DNA of 64,000 nt from Enoplosus armatus. Lineage: Eukaryota > Chordata > Actinopteri > Centrarchiformes > Enoplosidae. The stretch is taken from contig NC_092184.1 of the NCBI RefSeq assembly GCF_043641665.1, forward strand, positions 16,428,108 through 16,492,107, written 5' to 3'. Of the stretch, positions 48,363 to 57,719 are shown in pieces. The position numbers and the translations under genes are program-made. Position 1 is the first letter of the stretch; every line of letters starts with the position of its first letter. The notes below the pieces were generated by a model that saw only the letters and a program-made list of their open reading frames with translations, had not been told where the DNA came from and did not search any database.

Positions 48363-50258
48363 GTTGTATGTAGCAGAGAGGGAGAAAGTATATATACAGT
48401 ATATTACATAAATTCAATTGACAAGCTAATTCAAGCTAATTCATATGGCACTTTTGTGGTTTGTCATTGGCTTAAAGAGTTCAAGAGACATTGGATTTAT
48501 GAAAGAAAAGACAGCAAACTTGGTAGGAAATTAAATTTTTGAATTGAAGTCATGTTGTTTTCACTACTAACTTCCTCTTTGATGGCAGACATGCAACAGT
48601 CGGCAACTGCCATTGTGTGTTCAAATGGTAAACAAAACAAAAGAAAAAAGACTGCTGCATAGTTTTGCAAACTTTCCCCCACTGTGGAGGTACAAATGTA
48701 ACTGTAACAGGAAACACATTAGCCTGCATTGTTAAACAACTGAGCATTGGTTACTTCTTTTGAAGTTGCAAGAGTCTGCCACTTAACTTTGACCCACTGA
48801 CAAACCGTGTTAGTCAGTCATGTTATTCATGTGTGTTAATGACGTCAATCTGAAAGTTGACAAAACGGGCACATGTAGGTAATGTTTTACTGTCTACTGC
48901 ACTGCCAGGCATCAGTGATTCCGTATAGCCACAGGACAGGGTGTCTGTAGCTACACAACGTTAAGTGTTCTCAGGTTGTACTGTGATGGATGACCTCATG
49001 TCCTCGCCTAATGAAAACACCAACTCGCCACTGTAATCACATCTATGAATACAAGTGAAAATCCATAACATTTTGCTCTCACCACCAGAACAATCAATGT
49101 GTAGCTCACACCTTTGGTCTCTGTGTTATAAAAACAGGTCTGTTGCTTCAGGTAACAGGACAATAGGCCTGAGCCAATAAAAAGGAGAAACAATATTCTG
49201 TGGCGGAGTAGGTTAAAATTGGACAGAAGACAAACTGGGAAAATAACAGGAGAGGACAGAGATAATAGAGGGAATAAGGCAGAGAGACAGTACTGAGAAG
49301 GTGATAACGCCGAGAATAGTGGCGAGCCATCAACATAAAATCGCAAAAGAGAAAGTCAGGGGAGAGAGTTTGTGGAAAAGCCAAGGAGATGATAGAGTGA
49401 TTAACTAACAAAGACAACAAGGGGAGAGATATTAAAGAATAAAGATCAGACTGGCAAAGAAAGAGAAAGGATGTCACAATAAATGAAAAGGAGACACAAA
49501 CACACACAGAGCATTGTAGAGAACTAAGAGGGTGATGTAAAGACAGAGGGCAGGATCTTTTCTTTCTTGTTTGTTTTGTTTTCACCGTATACCACATAAT
49601 ACACAGTGACAGATACGGTTGGACTCAGTCCCACAACATAGTGACTCCATTGTATGTGTATGTGTTGTATGAATGTCCAGACAACATGCTGAGACTAAAA
49701 GCATAATAAAAATCCTCTCTGAAGCACAGAGATACTGCACTTTCTGACGGAATCGGTTACCCCGACGCGGAGTAGGTTTTTGCACAAGAGATGTGACATC
49801 AACATATCGCGCCACCGTCTGCCAAGCTGTGCATCATCACCAAATGTTGTATCATGGGCATGACATTGTTGGGGGTGATTGGTGGGTGCAATAAAACTCT
49901 AAATTTACACACATGTAGGCTGGGCTAATTCAGCAATGAGACACTGATGAGGATGTTGACAACACCACAAGCTGTAGGCGAAAAACAACAATAGCCCCAT
50001 ATGTAGTTTACACAGAACTCAGAGGTCATGTCTGCGTGTGTTCGTGGCTGTGCGCTCCTTTTCTTGTGTGGGTGCCTTTGTGTGTTCGCCTGTGTGGCAA
50101 TATACATATGTGCGTTCGCAACTAAACAGATCCCTGGGCTGTTGTGCTACTTTCAAAGAAACTCTATTCAGGAGATTATACAAAGTCTCCAGCGTCTCAA
50201 CAAGAAGCAACACACACCCAGACAATGACAAAGAGATACCGCTAGTTACACAGATAAG
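48360..50258. other. unique non-coding sequence, purine-rich at 49190-49560
   Basis: No gene recognised. The A/G-biased stretch gives long Ser/Leu/Phe-rich minus-strand frames. At 49745-49825 a CpG-bearing patch (GACGGAATCGG, CCCGACGCGGAG, ATATCGCGCC) stands out from the background and could be the remnant of a DNA transposon. Confidence 0.45.
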
Positions 50259-50290
50259 CACACACACACACACACACTCTCTCTCTCACA
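50259..50290. repeat. (CA)n-(CT)n compound microsatellite
   Basis: About nine CA units, five CT units and a few more CA units. Confidence 0.9.
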
Positions 50291-52417
50291 CACATTCCCA
50301 AAAAATAAAAATGCTCTGCTATTGGAAGTTAATACGGCATAGCTTAGTGTCCTGTTGGATGACTGGGCTGCTGCCAAGACACTTTGTCACTCATTATGTT
50401 TGCACACTCGTGAAACCTCGTATCTCCAGTGTGGCATTTTATGTCTCTATTCAAAGAGTTCCTTTTTCTACAAACAGCTTATCCATTTTTTGGAGTTAAA
50501 AAAAAAAAATTTGTAATGTTACACATAGACCTTTTTTCACAGACATTGAGACTTGTTGTAGCAGGAAAAGCACAGGTGTAACTAATAACATTAATGAGGG
50601 CTTTGTTCCATTTGTAAGCCTAACATCAGACGCTCTCTGTCCACACTGAATCCGTTAAATATGCATTTCTGTTATGTATTGTGAACAAACCATGTACCTA
50701 TCAGCTGTGCGCTCGAGATCACACTGGAGTCGTAACCACTCAAGTAAAATATGACCTACAATGTAAACAACAGCAAGTAGTTTCTATTCTATTATGTGAG
50801 TAGTTTCTAGTTTCTTACCAGAAACCTCACAGACTGAGCTTGATTGACATCTCTGAATCTCCTGTTACATTTCTTGCACCTAAAAAAATGTAAAATCATA
50901 TTAAAAATGGTAAAGCATGTGTAAAGTTTTGTATGCAGTATATGGTGTACACAATAAGTATGAAGTATAGCACAGCTTGTGAGTAAAACTGGAAGTTTTC
51001 TCTGTCATGAAAGCCATTTTGACATGTCACAGTAAGAGAAGCACACATGCAAATAATAAAATGAATGATGGATGAATTCCATGTAGCTGCTTCAGTTTCA
51101 GGGTGCTGGTATTGTGCATACTGGCTTACTGTCACACTGTCATGGCTTACTGGGACACTTAACAGAGCCATTGTTAATGTTATTAGTAACACCTATGCTT
51201 TTCCTACTGTGACAAGTCAAAATGTGTAATGTGAAAAAGGCCTCTTCAGCATGGAATCACTGACAGTTTTCAACTACTGAGGGATTCAAAAATTATTTTT
51301 CTTGTAGTGTCAGTGAGAATTTATTGTTTCCCGCATTCAGATAATAATACTGTTGCCACCCTAATCTTGTGTGTGTGTGTCTGTGTGATTAGTTTCAGTG
51401 GCCATGTCAGGGTGATTTTCTTTCATGTTTTTTTTATGACAGGGATTGTCTGTCAGCCTCCACAGAGGGACCTTGCTGTTCTGTAAATGGAGCCTGGCCC
51501 ACTGCAGGCCTTGGCATTGGCAGCAGAGAAATACAGAGAGAGAAATAGAGAGAGGGGGTGGTGGTGGTGGTGCAAGGACAGAAACAAAGAAAAAAAAATT
51601 ATCTGGCATTAAGGAAGAGACAGGAAGAGATATTTCTGTTGTGCCTTGATTTGAATCAGGTAGTTAAACATGCTTTTTTTCAGGGCCTTGGCATGCTGGC
51701 GTTGAGAGAAAGACGGAGAACAGATGGAGAAGGAAACGGAGCAGCAGGAACAAACTGAGGAAATAAGAAACAATAAGAATGAAAGGGAAATGGAGAGAGA
51801 ATCGCTGGCATTGAGGAGTGGCATGTTATCAGGAACAGTTTGTCCACCAGTCTTTTGCCTACATTCAAACAAACAAGCAGGAAGCCCATTAAAGACTAAG
51901 ACATTAGTAACCACTGAATTTAAGTTGGCTGCATTTCAAAAGCATGTTTTTGATTCTTATAGAGTCAACACACTTTGTGGCACAAAGGTCAGTTTAAGTG
52001 CGTGAGTCAATGACCAGTGCTATAATTTTAGAGTTGTTAAAAGATTAGCTCATACGCCACATCCTTACTGTCTTTTTGCCTTGGCGGTGAGGCATAAATA
52101 ATCAAACATCGAAAGAGGTTGGCATTCATAGTCTGTTTATCCTTATCCAACAAAGCTTACACATGCAGTGCACTTTAAATGAAAAGTCTAACTCACATCG
52201 TCCTTGAAACTTCAGTATCAATAGCCCATACGACATGACTGAAGTACAAAAGGAACATTTCATGCCTGTGATAAAGCATACCTAAAAACTTAGATCATTG
52301 CTCCAGCATCCCTCTGTCATTCCCCCGTCCATATAAACAGATGAAACACATCGGTTTTCAGCCATTTTAAATAATACATCATACATTCAGAATTCATAGA
52401 ACATGTAACTCTTTCAT
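50291..52417. other. unique non-coding sequence with small simple repeats
   Basis: No gene recognised. Includes an A-run at 50499-50508, a GA-rich patch and an uninterrupted (GGT)5 run at 51557-51571, and a GA-rich stretch at 51700-51810. Confidence 0.45.
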
Positions 52418-52467
52418 CGTTTACACCGGCTGGTAACAGCTCACGTTCCACTAGCACATCCCACAAT
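52418..52467 (+). repeat. 50-bp direct repeat, copy 1
   Basis: Begins CGTTTACACCGGCTGGTAAC and ends CACATCCCACAAT. It is identical over 50 bases to 52581-52630. Confidence 0.97.
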
Positions 52468-52580
52468 TTTCCTTTTTCCATTGTAGTTTTTTCTCCCTTT
52501 TTAATTTTTAATTTCTTTTCAACGTTTCCTGGTCTGGTTATCCCTGAGTAAAAGAAACTCAAAAGTCGCTTTTAATTATA

Positions 52581-52630
52581 CGTTTACACCGGCTGGTAAC
52601 AGCTCACGTTCCACTAGCACATCCCACAAT
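52581..52630 (+). repeat. 50-bp direct repeat, copy 2
   Basis: Exact second copy of 52418-52467; the spacer of 113 bases is unrelated T-rich sequence. It lies about 400 bases in front of the Harbinger transposase relic. Confidence 0.97.
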
Positions 52631-53029
52631 GTCTTTTTTGTACCAGACAGTGACGGTCCAGACGGTGGTTCAGATCCAGACTCTTCTGAACTGCTAGCTA
52701 ATTGTTAGCTTAGCGAAGCTTCAGCAGATGCAGTAGGGGCAAAGGAGAGTGACAGTAATTTTAGTAAAGTAGTAGTGTTTCTATTACTAGAAGAAAGTAG
52801 AAAGTGGGAACGTGAACATGATGTTGCCTCACAGATCAGGGGAGTGTCCAAAATGTCAAAGATTTTTCACACATTAGGGATCTAAAGCACAGAATTTCAG
52901 ATTTTCACTGGAAAAAGGAAAATAACTTCTGTTGTAATGAACACTATAGACTGGGGCCAGGAAGAACTGATAGTGTATAAAGTGACTGCTTTTCTGGTCT
53001 GACCAAAGTGTTTCAGATGTATGCTCAGA

Positions 53030-54068
53030 TTTCAAGATGTCACTCTTCTCCGTGTTCTTCCTGAAACCCTTCAGGCGGTCCAGGAACAGCATCAAAATCC
53101 TGCTCCAGATGTTGCACCGTCAAAAGCCTTTTGTGGATCGAGCCACCACATTGAGGTGCTGGTCACTGTTTACTGGCTTGCATGAGAGGCTTTGTGTAAG
53201 GCAACAGCTGACATCTTAGCCATGCCAAGAGCCACAGACTATCCTCCAAGGAGAAATTCAGTTTCTCGGGCCAGAGGGGATGGCGGACAAGCTTTGCTTG
53301 CCTTGCTGGCCTTGGGGCATTCTGGTCCACAGTCCGGTGCCACATCAGGATTCTCCCTCGGGCAGAACAACAGAAGAAATGCTATGTGAACCCTCCGTGC
53401 TACTGCAGGGTGTCTGTGATGCCAGAGGAGCATCTTTGGGTGTCTACATTGCCAATGCAGCATCCGTGCATGACACACTTGTGCTCTGCAGGTCCCCTTC
53501 GTAAAAACAGGGTCTGTATCCACCAGATGGCTTCTTCCTTTAAGGAGCTGAAAGAAACCCACGCCTGCAGCACCCTGTTTCAATCATGACCCTACTGTCA
53601 GCCTGTAGGAGGTAAGAACTTTCTCAGTCAAAACACACATACATACTCACCCTCAGGAGACATGGTAAATTGTGCTTTGGTCACTTTGCATTTAAAACAA
53701 TAAATTAATTCTTTACCTGCATTTTAATAACATCCCCAATGGCGAGGAGCATCATTTATCTTTGGCCTGTCTGCTGGCAATCATCTTTCCGAGGGCGGTG
53801 GAGATCCAGCCTCTGTTTGCCCCTAAGGTGACGAGAGCGTGCTGCATCCTGCACAACGTCTGTGCAGCAGAAGGTGATATCCTAGAGGAGGAGGAGGATG
53901 AGGAGGAGGAGGAGGGTCTCAAGCCAAGACGACAGGGACAATTCAGACGAAGATGATGCGGATGAGAGGGAGCTGTCATGGAAATGGTTTCTGAGCAATA
54001 GGGTGGCGGCACACGTGTCCACTCCTGCAGAAGTGCCTGCATGTCTGAGTGAGCATGACTACGTCTAG
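53030..54068 (+). pseudogene. PIF/Harbinger transposase (HARBI1-type DDE nuclease) pseudogene
   Basis: Conserved blocks occur in order on the plus strand, in alternating frames. 53127-53180: KPFVDRATT and, after a one-base shift, IEVLVTVYWLA, then a TADILAMPRAT word, which is the helix-turn-helix region before the nuclease. 53311-53385: GAFWSTVRCHIRILPRAEQ then KKCYVN; intact relatives have an A-I-D-G word between the V and the CHIRI, so the segment with the first catalytic Asp is deleted. 53395-53505: SVLLQGVCDARGASLGVYIA then ASVHDTLVLCRSP, keeping the second Asp. 53510-53595: QGLYPPDGFF, then LQHPVSIMT. 53612: GTAAGA, a donor-like word opening a 130-base segment with no similarity. 53742-53950: ARSII (the following Glu-Arg-Ala catalytic word is lost), AVEIQPLFAPKVTRACCILH then NVCAAEGDILEEEEDEEEEE. 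It ends EHDYV with TAG at 54066. Several frameshifts make it inactive. Intact proteins cut and reinsert Harbinger DNA with 3-bp TAA/TTA target duplications. Confidence 0.85.
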
Positions 54069-55263
54069 GGGGCAAACCTCTCCAGATGTCCATTATGACC
54101 CTGCCTTTAGAACAGTAGTAGCAGATAAACATATGTTCAGCGCTACCTACAATCCAAGACTTGAATCTCTTGTGCACACAATACTATCAGTATGAGACTC
54201 TACTGTTAATGTAAACACATCATCTGAGAACCGCTTAACAAAGTCCTGCATAGAGCTCCCCAGAGTTTAGGGTTGACTCTGTTACATACATTAATTTCCT
54301 GCCCACACCCAGCATACATAACATAAACATGTGACAACCAAGGTAATGAAAATATCAATTACATGATAAGGAACAGGGCCACACTGGCTTCAGTTAAGCC
54401 CCAGTCATCCTTGGATTGCTGTCATACAAGGTCTCATCTGTGTAGTGGAACAGTCAATCTGCCTTGAAGAAGGAATTGCCGCCGCGAAAGTGGAGGAAAT
54501 CAACTTTACACTGTGCAGCCGAGAACATCCCATTAAAATTGGACAGTGTTTTTCTGAGAGGTTGCAAACGAGTCTGACAAATAAAGTCGGCCCGTTTCAG
54601 CAAGTTCATTCAAATGCCATTTTGAGTTTTGTCAAATCTTTCCAGTATAGTGAAATGCAGCCTTTTTTTATTTTACACAAATTGTGACAAAAAAAATACG
54701 TTTTATGATTAAGTTGCAATACCAGGGAGGGACCCCCATTTCCACATTTCTTTCTTGTAATCATCATTACTAAAAAAAAAACAAGTTCCAATGTACACGT
54801 GGGAACGTTTACAACAGTTTCTCTAACACTACTATTATTGTAAAGCATAACTCATGATTAGGTCTGTAAGTCAACAAACTGCCAATTTGCACTTGTGTAG
54901 ACGCTTTTGTAGTCATTTAATAGTCTTTCCTCATGAGGTAGTTTGTTTGTTTTGCTGCACCTTGTACATGACAGTCACTCCTCTCATATATCAGTGTTTT
55001 GTTCTACATGCCAAGTGGAATATTATGTTCCACTGTATTCTCCAATGAGGTGTTACTACTCTAGACTAATCACACTGTACTTCATGAAGTGTGTGCATGT
55101 GTAATTTTACATGTGTGTGTGCTCCAGCCAGCAAAGGCAGTCATGTAAACAGAATGTTTGGCTGGTTTTCAAAAGCGAGGATTTGGCTGAAGAATAGAGA
55201 CCCCTCTGTGTCTTGCTGTGCTGCCTGTCTGTCTCTCTCTTTGTTTGTCTGTCCTTTCCTCTA
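54069..55263. other. unique non-coding sequence
   Basis: No gene recognised. The right terminal repeat of the Harbinger element should be near the start of this stretch but was not identified. Confidence 0.45.
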
Positions 55264-55284
55264 CCACCCCCCCCCCACCCCCCC
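55264..55284 (+). repeat. poly-C runs
   Basis: Two runs of C (eleven and seven) separated by one A. Confidence 0.9.
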
Positions 55285-55825
55285 TTTTTGCTGATGGAAA
55301 ACAAATCCTCCCTTCTTTTGTCAACTAATCTCTTCTACTCAATAACATCTGCTTTCTGAACTATATTTTCCTCTACTTACTCCGTCATCAATAATTGAGC
55401 TTTGTGCATACAATGTGTATAAATAATACAATAGAATGATACCAGTATTTCTACTTTTGTGAAGTAAAACGTTTCACCACTGGCCATTCACTATTAGTTT
55501 TCATTAAGAAAGGCTCTTTGCCTTTCCTTAAAACAGCAGGTAGAAGTGACCTTTTTTCATGTCACGCTGCAGCGCACTGGTACACACTCACACGTCTCAC
55601 TCACGTCACTCTAACAACACTGCAGTATGTATAGGTGTCAGCGTGAGTATGTATGCATGTTGTTCCAAGGCTCTGAAGTATGTCATTCGAGCAGCTGCTT
55701 CATTAGGAGATCATTACACTGAGACACCTTTGGTCTCTATCATTTTCTCCATTGTAGTATTTTTTGTCACCTGTCATCTCTCTTCCTTCACTCTAATCAA
55801 ACTAGCTCACTTACTTCCTACTCAC
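55285..55825. other. unique non-coding sequence
   Basis: No gene or repeat recognised. Confidence 0.45.
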
Positions 55826-56018
55826 GCTGCATTCACAGGGATTCAGGCAGACTATAGAACCGGATATCATTTTAGTGGACGAGAGCAGGATTAGGTGAGG
55901 CTGAGAGAGAATACCGGTGATGGTGGTGGTAGACGTCCAAATATTTTAACTTTTAGCCGCCCTCCACAATGGAACTTACAACGGGATGTTACGTAGCATC
56001 CTCACACAAGGAGAAAAC

Positions 56019-56129
56019 ATGGGCGATCTAGACAACGAGAAGCTGAAAACGTTTCTTTTTCAGACAAACATAAATGAGGGATACACCAAATGCAGTTATT
56101 CTTTCACTATCGATGTTGGAAATGAATGA
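56019..56129 (+). pseudogene. short ORF inside the outer element, MADF-like start
   Basis: An ATG in good context (AACATGG) opens 36 codons beginning MGDLDNEKLKTFLFQTN and ending DVGNE with TGA. The opening resembles the first helix of MADF-domain proteins that accompany PIF/Harbinger transposases (acidic start, then E-K-L-[IV]-x-x-V/L), but the similarity fades after about 17 residues. The nested miniature element is inserted 35 bases after the stop. If the resemblance is real this is the truncated start of the accessory gene of the autonomous relative. It may be chance. Confidence 0.3.
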
Positions 56130-56163
56130 ATGACCTTACGTTTTGGAGGGAGTTTAGCATTAA

Positions 56164-56349
56164 GGCTGCATTCAGATCAAATCAGGCGTTTCAGCGATAA
56201 GAGCGTGGTTGTGTGGCGATGTGGGAGCTCTGGAGTTCCCGCAGCCCCTGCGGTTACCATTGCCGCATCCCAAACTGACTACCCACATTCAAAATGAATG
56301 GGAGGCCTGGCATTTTTGCCACAACGCCTGATTTGATCTGAATGCAGCC
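56164..56349. mobile_element. 186-bp MITE with perfect 27-bp inverted repeats and TAA target duplication
   Basis: The ends (56164-56190 and 56323-56349) are exact reverse complements over 27 bases, beginning GGCTGCATTCAGATCAAATC. TAA lies directly outside on both sides (56161-56163 and 56350-56352), the 3-bp target duplication typical of PIF/Harbinger (Tourist-like) elements. The interior is non-coding, with CpGs in CCCGCAGCCCCTGCGG and TTGCCGCATCCC. Exact ends and intact target duplication point to a fairly recent insertion compared with the outer element. Confidence 0.9.
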
Positions 56350-56475
56350 TAATTTCAAGTTTGCAATACAACGTGTTTGCATTCATGTTTTCGTTTTGCT
56401 GTCCTGCGATTCCGTCGGACCGTTTGTTTATTCCGTCTGCCGTCTACCATCAGCCTGAATCCGTGTGAATGCAGC

Positions 56476-57648
56476 ATTACAGTCAGGAGACATGGAGCAA
56501 CATTATTATCCTCATCTACTTTTCAGAAGTCACAGCACTGCTTATGACAGAAATACCACTTAAGCTTAATGCGGTGCATCTTCCAATACTGGAATCCCAA
56601 GATGAGAGCAGCTGTGAGTGCACATCGTATTTCCATTTTGCTTGGCACTTGGGGTATGCGTATTAACACATAAGTAAATAAATAAATGAATAAACAAACA
56701 CACAGAGCCTAACTCTTGCATAATATGTGCTCAGCCCACACAGCTGATAACATCTGTGGTGATAATATGAAAAGAAAATCATATGGATGGAAAATTAATA
56801 TATAAATACAGAGAGTAATTTCATAAATTAATCGGCAGCAGTGAAAAAGCATCATGTCCCCCTGTGTTTGATAAACCACAAACGTCAATCATCTTCAACT
56901 ATAATCCTCTGAAAAAATACATGAATTCATGCTGTATAATAATCATTCTACAAGCATACCACCTACTCCTAATTTACATGAAATGGTGCAGCCATTTAGT
57001 GCATTTTATTGCAAATAAATGCAAACCATCCTTCATTTTGTATGTTGTAGGCTTCAGATTGTATCCGCTAATTATTTCCACATGTATGCAAGAACTTGAT
57101 TTTTGTGCCCAGATTTTTGTTATCAACTTGGAAGCTGGAAGATCATTTTATACATATTATTCACTGGGCATTTTTCCTAACTACAAAAATGATCTCGATC
57201 CAGAGGGGAATAAAAAATTATTTTGTCCACACTCTTACATTTTTTTGTTATTGTCAGAAATACAAGACTTCATAATAGTGAAATCATCTTTTAGAAAATC
57301 AAAAACAAATTTAAAAAACTCTGTAATTATGTGTGTTAACAACATTATGCAGTGTCTGTTTTGATTTTTTAACATCACGTATCCCTCTACGCTTGTATTC
57401 TCTAGTTTATGTTATATTTTATAAGAAACTGCGGTTTTAACCGGTTTAATGTAAACTCTAGAATCCACCTGACCTACAAGTGACCCGTACAGCTTGAGAT
57501 TCATTGACAAGTCAGGTTCTCATGCTTTAAATCTCTCGCAAAATAATTCTGTAGATTAAGAAGGAATCCTAATCTCATGGTAGGGGAATCAGACTAATTA
57601 CACTCCCTCTCCTTGTATCTCTCTGTATTTTTCTCTCCCTGCTACCAG
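56476..57648. other. unique AT-rich non-coding sequence
   Basis: A plus-strand open frame of 166 codons at 56864-57364 is the longest motif-free frame here; its Ile/Asn/Lys/Phe-rich composition is that of AT-rich chance frames. No repeat recognised. Confidence 0.45.
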
Positions 57649-57719
57649 AAGTGAAGATTCTTCTCAGTGCGGCCTGCTCTCTCTCCCTCTCACTGTGCTA
57701 ACGTGCCACGGACTGTGAA
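57649..57719 (+). other. possible 71-nt exon, function unknown
   Basis: A long pyrimidine tract (CTCCCTCTCCTTGTATCTCT...TTCTCTCCCTGCTACCAG) ends in AG at 57648, and AA|GTAAGA gives a good donor at 57720. Every reading frame contains a stop within or at the end of the segment, so if it is an exon it is untranslated or terminal. No conservation evidence is available from sequence alone. Confidence 0.2.

Larger units (their letters stand above)
55826..56475 (+). mobile_element. 650-bp terminal-inverted-repeat DNA element (outer, carries a nested MITE)
   Basis: The left end GCTGCATTCACAGGGATTC AGGCAGA (55826-55851) matches the reverse complement of the right end (56450-56475) at 24 of 26 positions. 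The inverted repeats enclose a short open frame at 56019-56129 and a complete second element at 56164-56349. Without the nested element the outer one would be about 460 bases. No exact target-site duplication remains: the flanks read TCA on the left and ATT on the right. The ends resemble those of the nested element (both start with GCTGCATTCA), which suggests they belong to related families. Superfamily is not certain; PIF/Harbinger is favoured because of the nested element and the short frame. Confidence 0.75.

Noticed and set aside
48027..48542. 171-codon plus-strand open frame
   Set aside because: It reads through GT and CA microsatellites and a non-coding fish repeat.
53519..53532. Second CTCF-like word CCACCAGATGGC
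   Set aside because: It lies in the transposase pseudogene, where it codes the conserved PPDGF word, and it departs from consensus after the core.
56864..57364. 166-codon plus-strand open frame
   Set aside because: Composition fits an AT-rich chance frame; no motif or splice context.
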